A stretch of DNA of 64,000 bases from a bacterium (GCA_021812245.1 JAKAOK010000001.1:163951-227950), one strand, 5' to 3'. Shown: positions 1 to 9,149, counted from the first letter of the stretch. The notes: generated by a model from the letters alone, not told the origin. A program made the numbers and translations.

Positions 1-377
1 GTTTCCGAACCAAAAAAAAGATAATTATTCAGCGATATTTCTCTCCTTTTCTCTTCGTCGTCCCTTGAAATGCCGAGAAATTCATATCTTTGCTTTCCAG
101 TTTCGAAAATATTTTTAGACTGTTCCTCCGGCCAGAATTCCGGAAAAGGAAAATCAGGACTTCCTTGACTGCCGTCCCGCGCCAGTTTATAAATTTTTCC
201 TTTGATAAACTCTGATGTTTTTCCGGTCGAAACCGCAACTTTCCAAGGTTGAGAATTAGCCCACGATGGCGCATGAGAAGAAGTTTCGATTAATTTAATG
301 AGCAAATCTTTAGGTACGGGTATGTTTTTAAAATCCCTTTTAGAAGAACGGTTCATAATACATTCTGTTAATTCCAT
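1..377 (-). CDS. Nitroreductase family protein, N-terminal part (3' end cut by window edge)
   Basis: The minus strand is open from an ATG at 377 to the window edge (125 codons). The protein starts with MELTECIMNRSSKRDF, then IPVPKDLLIKLIETSSHAPSWANSQPW, the usual nitroreductase N-terminus: an R-S-x-R-x-F-like segment and an A-P-S-x-x-N-x-Q-P-W FMN-binding segment. Members are FMN-dependent NAD(P)H oxidoreductases acting on nitro compounds, quinones or flavins; the substrate cannot be told here. A strong AAGGGGG ribosome site precedes the ATG. The gene lies 21 bp after panB in the same direction and is probably the last visible gene of that operon. Confidence 0.85.
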   Translation of the reverse strand, partial: MELTECIMNRSSKRDFKNIPVPKDLLIKLIETSSHAPSWANSQPWKVAVSTGKTSEFIKGKIYKLARDGSQGSPDFPFPEFWPEEQSKNIFETGKQRYEFLGISRDDEEKRREISLNNYLFFGSE

Positions 378-398
378 TTATTTGCCCCCTTTTTCCCC

Positions 399-1196
399 TT
401 ATTTGTATATGTTTTCTTCAGCCGGAAACACTCCGCTTTTAACTTCTTCTTTATATGTTTTTAATCCGTCTATTAGTATAGAACGCGAATCTGTAAATTT
501 CTTGACGAATTTAGGCGGCTTTTGAGGCAGCATTCCGACGGCATCGTAAAATACCAGAACCTGGCCGTCGGTAAACCTCCCCGCGCCTATGCCGATTGTG
601 GGAATTTTTATATTATTCTGAACGCTTAACGCCGCTTCTTCCGGCATTGCTTCCAATACTATCATAAACGCGCCCGCATCTTCCAAGGCTTTAGCGTCGT
701 CAACAAGCTTTTCTATCTGCGGTTCTATTTTGCCCTGAACCTTATATCCGCCAAGTACGTTAATAAATTGAGGCATAAGCCCTATATGCCCGATTACTGG
801 AATACCGTTCTCAACCAGCCTTTTAACTGTACCGGCGATAACTTTTCCTCCCTCGGTTTTAACAGCGTTGACTCCGCTTTCTTTGAGTATTCTGCCTGCA
901 TTCATTAAAGCCTGTTCCGCATTTACCTGATAAGACATAAAAGGCATATCGCATACGGTAAACACGTCTTTTAAAGCATTCTTAACGATTTTTGCATGAT
1001 AAATCATTTCTTCCAAGGTAGCGCTTATAGTATTATCTTTCCCCTGAACGGTAGTCGCAAGAGAATCTCCGACCAGAACTATGTCGATACCGGCTTCTCC
1101 CGCAATACCCGCCTGAACAAAATCATAAGCGGTTATCATTGCGATTTTTTCGCCGTTTAGTTTCATTTTAATAAAATCGTCTATTCCTTTAGGCAT
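399..1196 (-). CDS. panB: 3-methyl-2-oxobutanoate hydroxymethyltransferase (ketopantoate hydroxymethyltransferase)
   Basis: PanB transfers a hydroxymethyl group from 5,10-methylene-tetrahydrofolate to 2-oxoisovalerate, the first committed step of pantothenate and CoA synthesis. The 265-residue protein has the family's usual length. Expected magnesium ligands are visible as D44 in VGDS, D83 in CDMPF and E115 in VKTEGG, with the likely general base near E182 in VLEAMPEE. The segment HIGLMPQ at about 137-143 is also typical. It sits 23 bp after the acyltransferase gene. No panC is in the window, so the rest of the pathway is elsewhere. Confidence 0.96.
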   Translation of the reverse strand: MPKGIDDFIKMKLNGEKIAMITAYDFVQAGIAGEAGIDIVLVGDSLATTVQGKDNTISATLEEMIYHAKIVKNALKDVFTVCDMPFMSYQVNAEQALMNAGRILKESGVNAVKTEGGKVIAGTVKRLVENGIPVIGHIGLMPQFINVLGGYKVQGKIEPQIEKLVDDAKALEDAGAFMIVLEAMPEEAALSVQNNIKIPTIGIGAGRFTDGQVLVFYDAVGMLPQKPPKFVKKFTDSRSILIDGLKTYKEEVKSGVFPAEENIYK

Positions 1197-1219
1197 AATT
1201 AGTAAGGTTTAAGTTTTTT

Positions 1220-2182
1220 TTATAATCCGGCTTTGTACTCTAAAAATTTAGAATAATTCTCCGAAACAATAGACGCAAAAGCGGCGGAATATAATCTTGC
1301 CTCTACGTTATCCGACCTTGAAGTAAGCACGACCGGAATTTTAAGTCCGACGACTACCCCTGCTACTTTTGCTCCGGCCAGATATTCCAGGTCTTTAAAC
1401 AGTATATTGCCGGATTCTATATTCGGCACTACGATTATATCGGCATCTCCGGATACCTCGCTTTGTATTCCCTTTTCAACCGCCGCTTTTTTTGAGATTA
1501 CGTTATCGAAGGCAAGCGGGCCGTCCACTATCCCTCCGGTAATTTGTCCTCTTTCCGCCATTTTAGAAATAACTGCGGCATCTAAAGTCGAAATTATTTT
1601 AGGATTTACCGTTTCTACGGCGGATAGCATAGCGGCTTTAGGTCGCTTGATGCCGAGCATTATGCATACGTCTATCGCATTTTGAAGTATTTGGGCTTTT
1701 TGCGTAATATCCGGATTAATGTTAATTGCGGCATCGGTTATGGATATTAATTTTTTATAGGTTTTGATTTCCATCAAAAATATATGCGAAACAAACCTGT
1801 TGGTCCTTAAGCCGTTTTCCGCATGGAGAAGCTGGTGCATTAATACATCCGTATGAATATGCCCTTTTATTATTATATCTATTTTTTTCTCTGACGCAAG
1901 TTTAACGGCGATATAGGCGGCATTTGCATCGTTTTCGGCATCTATTATTTCAATATCTTTTGAATTAAAGCCGTTTAAGCGGATGTTTTTAAGAAGTGAA
2001 AGTATTTTATTTTTATTTCCTATTAATTTAGGAATTATTAAGCGGTTTTTATAAGACTTAAGTATGCCCTCAATGACAAGATTTTCCTCTGCAACAACCA
2101 CTGCCGCTCTTTTAGGAGAAAAAAGTCCCGCCTTTTCAATCAAATCGTTTAATTTTTTCAGCATTGAAAATGTCGGATGCAA
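1220..2182 (-). CDS. Phosphate acetyl/butyryltransferase family protein
   Basis: The 320-residue protein belongs to the PTA/PTB family, which exchanges CoA of an acyl-CoA for phosphate. Family landmarks include a central AMLSAVETVNPKI-like segment, TGGIVDGPLAFDNVIS, ADIIVVPNIESGNIL, and a C-terminal LTSRSDNVEARLYS. The length matches phosphate butyryltransferase-type proteins rather than long bifunctional PTAs; which acyl group is used cannot be read. The listed start is a TTG without a clear ribosome site; an internal ATG at 2164 (residue 7) is an equally good start. No acetate or butyrate kinase gene is adjacent, so pairing with a kinase is not shown. Confidence 0.85.
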   Translation of the reverse strand: MHPTFSMLKKLNDLIEKAGLFSPKRAAVVVAEENLVIEGILKSYKNRLIIPKLIGNKNKILSLLKNIRLNGFNSKDIEIIDAENDANAAYIAVKLASEKKIDIIIKGHIHTDVLMHQLLHAENGLRTNRFVSHIFLMEIKTYKKLISITDAAININPDITQKAQILQNAIDVCIMLGIKRPKAAMLSAVETVNPKIISTLDAAVISKMAERGQITGGIVDGPLAFDNVISKKAAVEKGIQSEVSGDADIIVVPNIESGNILFKDLEYLAGAKVAGVVVGLKIPVVLTSRSDNVEARLYSAAFASIVSENYSKFLEYKAGL

Positions 2183-2185
2183 AAA

Positions 2186-2509
2186 CTAAACTATTTTGCT
2201 TAATAAATTGCCGCTTTGGTTGGCGCCTACGGTAATGGGCTGTCCGCCGTTATTATACTGCTGTTGGTTAGCCGCATTGCCGCTAGACTGAAGATTTTGC
2301 ACGCTCTGATTGAGATTCGCCGTTGACTGGTTAAGAGCATCGACCATACCTTGGTTAAGAGTATTAACCGTATTTAACACCAATGCCGCAGTTTTGTCGG
2401 CAGCATCGTTAGGACCGGATATATTTTGATATTGGCCTTTATTGGCATCGGCTTGATTGCTTTGAAAAAGCTGGGAAGCCGTAGGATTGCCGTTTATTCC
2501 CTGAATCAT
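2186..2509 (-). CDS. Small Q/N/A-rich protein of unknown function
   Basis: The 107-residue protein has no family I can name with confidence. It lacks a signal peptide, membrane segment and cysteines. A central Ala/Asn/Gln-rich region (roughly residues 36-82) could form an amphipathic helix with TLNQGMVDALNQSTANLNQS-like heptads; it faintly recalls RebB (killing trait) proteins, but this is weak. Expression is well supported: a TTGACA/TATTAT promoter lies upstream and an AGAAGGAGGGG ribosome site precedes the ATG. It stops 3 bp before the acyltransferase frame, so it probably leads that operon. Confidence 0.7.
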   Translation of the reverse strand: MIQGINGNPTASQLFQSNQADANKGQYQNISGPNDAADKTAALVLNTVNTLNQGMVDALNQSTANLNQSVQNLQSSGNAANQQQYNNGGQPITVGANQSGNLLSKIV

Positions 2510-2563
2510 TGTAATCCCCTCCTTCTAAAACAGTTATTAACGCTAATACTGCTTCTTATTTTT

Positions 2564-2591
2564 ATAATATCACAAAAATAGATATTGTCAA
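2564..2591 (-). promoter_or_regulatory. Predicted sigma-70 promoter for the small Q/N-rich protein operon
   Basis: On the minus strand a perfect -35 TTGACA (2586-2591) is followed by a 16-bp spacer and TATTAT (2564-2569, five of six consensus bases). Transcription would start near 2557, about 47 bp before the ATG at 2509. It separates the rubrerythrin operon from the downstream genes. Confidence 0.65.
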
Positions 2592-2636
2592 ATTTTTTGA
2601 GTTTTATTTTTTGAGTTTTATTTTACGTATTTTATT

Positions 2637-3149
2637 TTACGCGCTGAATTTAATATATTTATCTTTTGCGCAGCCGCAGACGGGACATTTATCCGGCGCT
2701 TCCGCTCCGACATGGGTATGGCCGCAGACCGGACATATATAGACCGTTTCTCCGTCGAAATCTTTACCGGAGGCATCGAGTTCTTTTGCCTTTTTATATA
2801 TCTCCCTGTGTATTTTTTCGGCTTCCAGCGCATAATGCGTAGAACGCACGGCTTCCTTTTCGCCTTGAAATTTAGCTACTTCATAAAATACCGGATACAT
2901 CTCCTCTATTTCATAATTTTCGCCGTTATATGCCGCGGCAATATTTTCTTCGGATTTTTTAATGCCTCCAAGCGCCCTTAAATGATTTTTTGCGTGAATG
3001 AGCTCAGCTCTGGCTATAGCTCTGAATACGTTAGCTAATTTAGGTTTGCCTTCCTTCTGCGCCTCTTCCGAAAAAATCATATACTTTACGTGCGCCTGAC
3101 TTTCGCCGGCAAAAGCGGTTTTTAAATCTTCTTCCGTCATGCTTCTCAT
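2637..3149 (-). CDS. rbr: Rubrerythrin
   Basis: Rubrerythrin reduces hydrogen peroxide at a non-haem diiron site fed by a rubredoxin-type centre, in the cytoplasm of anaerobes. The N-terminal ferritin-like helices carry the metal-binding glutamates (for example AFAGESQAH at 13-21 and ARAELIHAKNH), and E-x2-H pairs recur near ALEAEKIHRE. The C-terminus has the rubredoxin motif CPVCGHTHVG...CPVCG. The 170-residue length is typical of short rubrerythrins. An AGGAGG ribosome site precedes the ATG. It follows the DUF3857 gene by 23 bp, downstream of the flavodiiron gene, and likely shares an oxygen-defence role. Confidence 0.97.
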   Translation of the reverse strand: MRSMTEEDLKTAFAGESQAHVKYMIFSEEAQKEGKPKLANVFRAIARAELIHAKNHLRALGGIKKSEENIAAAYNGENYEIEEMYPVFYEVAKFQGEKEAVRSTHYALEAEKIHREIYKKAKELDASGKDFDGETVYICPVCGHTHVGAEAPDKCPVCGCAKDKYIKFSA

Positions 3150-3172
3150 TTTTAAATCCTCCTATAATTATA

Positions 3173-5161
3173 TTAATAAAAATATACGTTCGATACTGCA
3201 ATGAAATAATTTTTTAAATACGCTGCATATGCTTTTATAATTTGTCTGTATTTTTTATAGCCCTTAACGGATACCGCCGGCTTTTCCGATTCAAATTTAT
3301 AAACACAGCTTAACTCGGCTTTATTTTTTGAAAACGAGCAGTTTGAATAAGCGGAACCCGCTTCATTGTTAAATTTTAACGGCGGCGGCAAATAATATAT
3401 ACCCGATTTTTCCGGAATTTTCATTTTAATTTTGCCGATATGCTCAAACGGGTAGCCTATTATTAAGGGATAAAGCCTTTTTCTCTTTAAAACAAGGCGT
3501 ATCAGGCTCATATCTACCGGCATTACCGAATGAAATACTAATTTATCTCCTTTTAATACTCCATAATTCCTATCGATAAATTTTATATTAAGCTTTACAT
3601 TTTTATTAATTTTCTTAATATTTTTATATTTAAAACTTTTTATATAGGCTCCCGGAACAAAATCATATAAAAAATTTGCCGCTTTAATCTTTTTATGATA
3701 ATTATTTATATTTTTAAGCGAAGTTCTTTCGAAATTAGAATACAATCCTTTATAAATTATTGAAATCCTGCCCCTTAAAGTTCCGCTTTTAGCAAGCCTG
3801 CCTTTAAATAATAAAATTTTTTCGTTCTGTTCAGGCTTCTCAGCAGGGGTAGAAACGAATTTAAAGCTGCCGCGCCCTATAATCGCGGCACCTTTTCTTC
3901 CTGCTAAACCGAAAGGAATCCTAAAAGCTTTATAAGAAGAAGAGTCGGGGTATAAATAATACTCTTTATTTTTACCTTTTTCCTTTAAAGTAAAACCTAC
4001 TATAACGGAATCGAACTGCTTAAGAGAAACGTTTTTGATATTTAAGTCCGCTGTATTTAACGACGGTATGAGAATGGGGTACGCATTGATGCCTTCAATC
4101 TTCAGCATCGTTATAAGCAGAGCGGCTAAAGATTTCGAATCTCCGTAACCGTTTGCAAACGTTGTGTCTGCCGGCTCCGGTTTGTAACCGTTTATACCGT
4201 AGCCTATTCCTATATATCTAAAAGATTTTACAAAGCTGTAATAAATTGAAACCGCCTTTTGTCTGCCGCTCTCGTCTTTATCCGTTTTAACGGCCGATTT
4301 AACGAATTCTTTTATCTTGCCCGTAGGTTTTTCCGCTTTCATAAACATTGCATTTATTCTGTTAAGGAGATTGCTCCACGAATTATAAGTAGATAAGGCG
4401 ATATAGCTTCTTAAATTTTTTATAGGCGGCATATAGGATTCCTTTTTTATTGCCGCAACATTTCTAAGGGATGCGCCGAGTTTTATGAACTTTTTATTTT
4501 TAATATAAACGAACTTTTTTGAAACTGCATATTTGCTTAATTTATGCAAATACAAATTAAGATTAATCCCTTTCGGATATATCAACGAAAAATCAATTTT
4601 TCGAACCGGTATAGTATAAGAAAAATAGCCCGTATAAAAAACGCCGTTTTTAATCAACGGCTTAAAATTGTCTATCTCATAGGAAAAATTTATTACCGAG
4701 CCGTCTTCGACCGCCGGCATCGAAAGAGTAAGATATTTTATGTCGGAATAATCGGGGTAATTAACCGCAAAGTCTGGAGAAACAATATTAACTGCATGCT
4801 TGCCGACGGGAACTTTAAACATCCCGTTAAGCAAAGTATATGCGTAAAGTAATTTAATTTTTTGATATTTCTCGGAAAAAGGGACTATAACCTCGGAATA
4901 CTTGTTAATTCCTCTCTGCGACAGTATTTTTACCGACTCGGTTATATATGTTTTGAGTTCGTAATTTTTATTTAATTTCAGAAGAACGTCTTTTTTGAGT
5001 ATGTAAGCCCCGAAATTTTTGCCGTCTTTTTCTATACTGCCTCCCCGCTTAACGGCGGCGGCATGCGAAAAAGCAGGATTTATAAGATTAGGAGCCGAAA
5101 TAAGAATAAAAGCCGAAAAAACAAGAAATAATAACGATTTTAATTTTTTGATTTTCATCAA
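3173..5161 (-). CDS. DUF3857 / transglutaminase-like exported protein with a degenerate active site
   Basis: The 662-residue protein has an N-terminal signal peptide or anchor (hydrophobic run at about 9-32, Ala-rich cleavage region). It then has a DUF3857-like domain (about 60-250) and a transglutaminase-like core (about 255-410). The core motif reads NGYGDSKSLAALL: the catalytic Cys of the family is Ser342. The usual His, normally in FNHVIV, is Ser385 in FDSVIVG. D406 is present. The fold is therefore probably kept without cysteine-protease or transglutaminase chemistry. It likely acts in the periplasm or envelope. The C-terminal 250 residues are basic and beta-rich. It lies 12 bp after the TIGR02757 gene and 23 bp before rbr. 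Confidence 0.75.
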   Translation of the reverse strand: MMKIKKLKSLLFLVFSAFILISAPNLINPAFSHAAAVKRGGSIEKDGKNFGAYILKKDVLLKLNKNYELKTYITESVKILSQRGINKYSEVIVPFSEKYQKIKLLYAYTLLNGMFKVPVGKHAVNIVSPDFAVNYPDYSDIKYLTLSMPAVEDGSVINFSYEIDNFKPLIKNGVFYTGYFSYTIPVRKIDFSLIYPKGINLNLYLHKLSKYAVSKKFVYIKNKKFIKLGASLRNVAAIKKESYMPPIKNLRSYIALSTYNSWSNLLNRINAMFMKAEKPTGKIKEFVKSAVKTDKDESGRQKAVSIYYSFVKSFRYIGIGYGINGYKPEPADTTFANGYGDSKSLAALLITMLKIEGINAYPILIPSLNTADLNIKNVSLKQFDSVIVGFTLKEKGKNKEYYLYPDSSSYKAFRIPFGLAGRKGAAIIGRGSFKFVSTPAEKPEQNEKILLFKGRLAKSGTLRGRISIIYKGLYSNFERTSLKNINNYHKKIKAANFLYDFVPGAYIKSFKYKNIKKINKNVKLNIKFIDRNYGVLKGDKLVFHSVMPVDMSLIRLVLKRKRLYPLIIGYPFEHIGKIKMKIPEKSGIYYLPPPLKFNNEAGSAYSNCSFSKNKAELSCVYKFESEKPAVSVKGYKKYRQIIKAYAAYLKNYFIAVSNVYFY

Positions 5162-5173
5162 TAAGAATCCTTC

Positions 5174-6340
5174 TTAAGAAATTAGAGTTTGATTGCAAAT
5201 ATCATAAATACCACATTTTTCACAGTCCGCTTCGTTCCTGTTTTTTTTGCATAAATCTAATATTCCCAACCTTGTAATTGCAAAATCATATTTTACCGGG
5301 TCGGAATAGTCAAGTTTTTTGAGATTTTCGGTTATCTCTTCCGCCATTTTAAAAGAAGGGTTTTTGCGGGCTGTTAAACCTATATACCGGCTGATTCTGC
5401 CTATATGGGTATCTACCGGCATTATCAGCTGATAAGGCTGAATGCCGCCCTGCCATATGCCTAAATCAAGGTTGTCTGAATTCCTTACCATCCACCTTAA
5501 ATATAAATTTATTCTTTTGCACGGACTGTTGTCTGCCGGAGAGGTAAAAAAGAAATGCACCATGGAATCTTCCGGCGGTGTATCCTTACCGTAAACGGGT
5601 GAAAAATCGACAAGTTTTATGGCTCTTTTAGAAAAACTAACCAAGGCGTTTTTTAGATTTAAATCGGATGAATTATAGCCTTTAAGGAAAAAATTTTCTA
5701 TAGAACCGTATTTTTTTAGTATTTCGCTTAAAACCAAAAACAGGGCTGTAACGTCTTTTTCTTTGATAAAGCGATAGTAAAAACCTTTAAATAATTTTAA
5801 TCCTTCGGCAGTATCGAAATTTAACGTAAATTCATAAAATTTATGATTAACGATTTTATCTATTTTATTTAATACTTTAAGAATTTGGCTCACACCGCCG
5901 AATGCAAAGCCCGCCGCTATAAATCCGGCAATCTCGATATCTTTCGGGTCGTCGAATTTATGGGCGAAACCGAGCGGGTCGGAATAAAGATAGGATTCTT
6001 CGTATTTATTATATAAATCTTCGAGACATTCCTTTAATTTTAATGTTTTATTGCCTTCGCCGAACGATTTAACCTGACTGATAATCCCGTCTTTGTAAAC
6101 AAACGTCTTGCCGCCGGGAAGAGACCAGCAGTCGCCTTCTTCAAGCGGATAAGGAACGTTTATCCCTCTGCCGATAAAAACTTCTTTTCCGCCTATTTTC
6201 GTATAAAAGTTAAAATCGTTATCTTCCCAGATTAAAGACCCGCCGGAAACCGCAGCGCCGCCCCCCGAATCTTTACCCGAATTTAATTTATTTGACCCGC
6301 GTTCCGACGGCTTTTTGCCTTTTTTATGTTTAAAACTCAT
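5174..6340 (-). CDS. TIGR02757 family (DUF2400) protein, possible Fe-S HhH-type protein
   Basis: Residues about 90-388 match the TIGR02757/DUF2400 family. This includes FAHKFDDPKDIEIAGFIAAGFAFG near the start of the domain, DLGIWQGGIQPYQLIMPVDTH, and DPVKYDFAITRLG. The family has no firm function; helix-hairpin-helix DNA-glycosylase-like relations have been suggested. At the C-terminus four cysteines are spaced C-x8-C-x2-C-x5-C (LCKKNRNEADCEKCGIYDIC), close to the C-x6-C-x2-C-x5-C loop that binds a 4Fe-4S cluster in endonuclease III. The first 90-110 residues are Gly/Ser-rich and not clearly part of the domain. It follows the flavodiiron gene by 63 bp. Confidence 0.85.
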   Translation of the reverse strand: MSFKHKKGKKPSERGSNKLNSGKDSGGGAAVSGGSLIWEDNDFNFYTKIGGKEVFIGRGINVPYPLEEGDCWSLPGGKTFVYKDGIISQVKSFGEGNKTLKLKECLEDLYNKYEESYLYSDPLGFAHKFDDPKDIEIAGFIAAGFAFGGVSQILKVLNKIDKIVNHKFYEFTLNFDTAEGLKLFKGFYYRFIKEKDVTALFLVLSEILKKYGSIENFFLKGYNSSDLNLKNALVSFSKRAIKLVDFSPVYGKDTPPEDSMVHFFFTSPADNSPCKRINLYLRWMVRNSDNLDLGIWQGGIQPYQLIMPVDTHIGRISRYIGLTARKNPSFKMAEEITENLKKLDYSDPVKYDFAITRLGILDLCKKNRNEADCEKCGIYDICNQTLIS

Positions 6341-6403
6341 TCCAGATAGGACTCCGTTTTAAAAAAATTACAAAATTTTCCTTTTTAATTTGTATTATAA
6401 TAC

Positions 6404-7642
6404 TTATGAATCCTGCGTTATTTTATATGCAAAATCCATTCCGAATTTTTCGCAGTTAAGCAAGTCTTCTTCGAAGGGCGTCATTTGAATTTTTAATCCT
6501 TCCTGAACAATAATAAACCTAAGGCTTTTAAGAATATCCTGCACCATCTGAACCGCCTCCCCGCTCCAGCCGTAACAGCCGAACACGGCGGCTTTTTTAT
6601 TCTTTACGTTAAGCATGACAAGAGACGATATCATATCGAATATAGGTTTGGGCGGTTTAGCGTTTAACGTGGGTGAGCCTACCATTACGGCATCGGCTCT
6701 TTCTATTTCATCTACGACGTCTTCAATATTCCGTTCGACTAAGTTTATCAGGGAGACATCCGTAAGTCCGTCTATACTTGCGCCTTTTGCAATGTGCTTT
6801 GCCATTTCTTCGGTATTGCCGTAAGCCGAAGCATAAATTACGGCTACCTTTTTAACGGCTGAATCCGCATTGGATGTTTTACTCGCTTCTATATACCAGT
6901 CTATATATTTTTTTAAATCTTTTCTTAATATAGGACCGTGCGATGGGGCTATAACGTCTATATCATAATTTTTAAGTTTTTCCAAAGCGCTTAATGAATA
7001 GTTCTTGAAAGGCCTCATTATATGGGTGAAATAATATTTGAAGTCTTCGAAGGCCTCGTCTTTATCGGCTAATAAATCGTTAAAAACATCTGGGTCACAG
7101 TAATGGGCTCCGAAGAAATCGCAGGGAAACAGGATTTTATCTTCTTTCAGATAAGTAAACATCGTATCCGGCCAGTGCAGAAAGGGAGCGCTTATAAACC
7201 GCAGAGTTTTTCCGCCCAGATCGAGCGAATCTCCATCGCCGACCGTAATATTATTATAATCTTTTTTAATAATATGTTTTACAAAATGATGGGCATTTTT
7301 CGAATAGACTAATGTTGCGTCTTTTGCAATGTCTTTAATCAGATGAAGCGCCCCCGAATGGTCAGGTTCGGTATGGTTTATAACTATGTAATCTATTTTG
7401 GATATGTCCGTTATGCCGCTTAATTTATTTATCAGCTGGTCTTTAGTATTGAGTTTCACGGTGTCTATCAGGGCGGTTTTTTGGCTCCCCTGAATAAAAT
7501 AAGAATTATAAGTCGTTCCGTTAGCGGTAGGTATTACTATATCGAATACTCTTAAATCGGGATCGAATGCTCCGGTATAAAACACGCCGTCTTTTATCTT
7601 GAGGGCATTTTGAGATAAATAGTTATTATTGTCGATATCCAT
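6404..7642 (-). CDS. FprA-type flavodiiron protein (A-type flavoprotein)
   Basis: Flavodiiron proteins reduce O2 to water or NO to N2O in the cytoplasm. The N-terminal metallo-beta-lactamase-like domain has diiron ligands in NHTEPDHSGAL (H-x-E-x-D-H), a His in APFLHWPDTM, an Asp in FPCDFFGAHYC and a His in APSHGPI. A C-terminal flavodoxin domain starts near 265 with VIYASAYGNTEEMAKHI. The 412-residue length fits the minimal two-domain class. An AGGAGGT ribosome site precedes the ATG. It is transcribed away from hemW across 118 bp and heads an operon ending with rubrerythrin. O2 versus NO preference cannot be read from sequence. Confidence 0.95.
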   Translation of the reverse strand: MDIDNNNYLSQNALKIKDGVFYTGAFDPDLRVFDIVIPTANGTTYNSYFIQGSQKTALIDTVKLNTKDQLINKLSGITDISKIDYIVINHTEPDHSGALHLIKDIAKDATLVYSKNAHHFVKHIIKKDYNNITVGDGDSLDLGGKTLRFISAPFLHWPDTMFTYLKEDKILFPCDFFGAHYCDPDVFNDLLADKDEAFEDFKYYFTHIMRPFKNYSLSALEKLKNYDIDVIAPSHGPILRKDLKKYIDWYIEASKTSNADSAVKKVAVIYASAYGNTEEMAKHIAKGASIDGLTDVSLINLVERNIEDVVDEIERADAVMVGSPTLNAKPPKPIFDMISSLVMLNVKNKKAAVFGCYGWSGEAVQMVQDILKSLRFIIVQEGLKIQMTPFEEDLLNCEKFGMDFAYKITQDS

Positions 7643-7760
7643 AGACTTAAACCTCCTATTTAAGTTTAAGATCGAGTCTTTATAAATTCAATTTAATAAA
7701 TATACTTTTTATTATTATATCATATATAATTGTTAATTATAAGAACCTAAGGGCTGAAAC

Positions 7761-8933
7761 ATGAAAGAATTAAGTATCTACATTCATACGCCGTTCTGCA
7801 AAAGCAAATGCAATTACTGTAGTTTTTATTCCATACCTTTATCAAAATTAAAGCCGGCAGGCAATTCCGCCGATTTCGAACAATATGCCGGACTTTTGAT
7901 AAAAGAAACGGAAATTATGTCCGAAAAATATTCTCTTGAAGGCTCTCATATAAACAGCATATATCTCGGCGGAGGCACTCCGTCTATTATGCCCGTAAAC
8001 TTTTTTGACAACTTGATGGATTATATACGGAAAAGCTTTAAAATTGCGGAAGATGCCGAAATAACCGCGGAGATAAACCCCGAAAGCGGGGACTTAGAAA
8101 AATTATACGCACTGAAATCGCTTGGAGTAAACCGACTGTCTATCGGAGCGCAAAGTTTTGACGACGGCGCGCTAAAAACGGCGGGCAGGATACATAATAA
8201 AAATGATATTTATAACGCGGCAAACAACGCAAAAAAAGCCGGATTTAAAAATATTTCGCTAGATTTAATAATAGGGCTGCCGGGGCAAACCGAAGATATT
8301 TTCTACAATGACGCAAGGGCAATACTGGATATAGAGCCGGCGCATATTTCGGCTTATATGCTCAGCATCGAAAAGGGTACGAAATTCTATAAAATTTACG
8401 ATGAAAAAAACGGTGCCGGATTTACACCGGAAGAAAACATAGCGGAATATTACGAAATATTATGCGGATTGTTAGCTGAAAAAAGCTATATCCGCTATGA
8501 AATATCTAATTTTTCGAAAGCAGGATACGAAAGCAGGCATAACATAAACTACTGGAATAGGGGCGAATATTTAGGGATAGGCCCTTCGGCTTCATCTTTT
8601 TTAAAATTTGAAGACGGAAAAGAAATCAGAAAAACCAATGCATCGGATTTAGATAAATATGCGGATAATATTTCAAAAAAAACCGGCGATAATAAAAATG
8701 GGCGGGGGTTTATCGAAATACTGACGGAAAAAGATAAAATAAACGAGGAAATATTCCTAACTTTAAGAACGGCTTCCGGAATTAACGCAAAAAGGCTATC
8801 GGAATTAGCCGGTCAGGAAGTTATAGATAAATTCATAAAAGAAGGGCTTATGCAGAATTTTAAAGAAAATATTATACTGACTTTAAAAGGCGCGCTTTTA
8901 TCGTCCGAAATATTCGCCCGCATTATGATTTAA
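7761..8933 (+). CDS. hemW: Radical SAM haem chaperone HemW (CPO-III-like)
   Basis: The radical SAM cluster motif is CKSKCNYC (C13, C17, C20), followed by LGGGTPS (SAM-binding) and the conserved EINPES, NRLSIGAQSF and LDLIIGLPGQT segments. The 390-residue length and lack of the HemN N-terminal extension point to HemW, which binds haem and passes it to target proteins. This is more likely than a true oxygen-independent coproporphyrinogen oxidase. The C-terminal HemN-C-like domain (INEEIFLTLRTASG) is present. A TAAGGG ribosome site precedes the ATG by about 8 bp. It stands alone on the plus strand between the flavodiiron operon and tRNA-Ser. Confidence 0.9.
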   Translation: MKELSIYIHTPFCKSKCNYCSFYSIPLSKLKPAGNSADFEQYAGLLIKETEIMSEKYSLEGSHINSIYLGGGTPSIMPVNFFDNLMDYIRKSFKIAEDAEITAEINPESGDLEKLYALKSLGVNRLSIGAQSFDDGALKTAGRIHNKNDIYNAANNAKKAGFKNISLDLIIGLPGQTEDIFYNDARAILDIEPAHISAYMLSIEKGTKFYKIYDEKNGAGFTPEENIAEYYEILCGLLAEKSYIRYEISNFSKAGYESRHNINYWNRGEYLGIGPSASSFLKFEDGKEIRKTNASDLDKYADNISKKTGDNKNGRGFIEILTEKDKINEEIFLTLRTASGINAKRLSELAGQEVIDKFIKEGLMQNFKENIILTLKGALLSSEIFARIMI

Positions 8934-8940
8934 CACTTTT

Positions 8941-8965
8941 ATATTGAAATATAACCGTTCAATAT
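8941..8965 (+). terminator. AT-rich inverted repeat after hemW, possible weak terminator
   Basis: ATATTGAA at 8941-8948 and TTCAATAT at 8958-8965 form a perfect 8-bp stem with a 9-base loop, 8 bp after the hemW stop. There is no clean T-tract and the stem is AT-rich, so it could instead be an operator or promoter element for tRNA-Ser. Confidence 0.3.
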
Positions 8966-9003
8966 CTATAATATAGTAATATAAATTCTTATTCTGATTA
9001 TAT

Positions 9004-9140
<137 letters not shown>

Positions 9141-9149
<9 letters not shown>

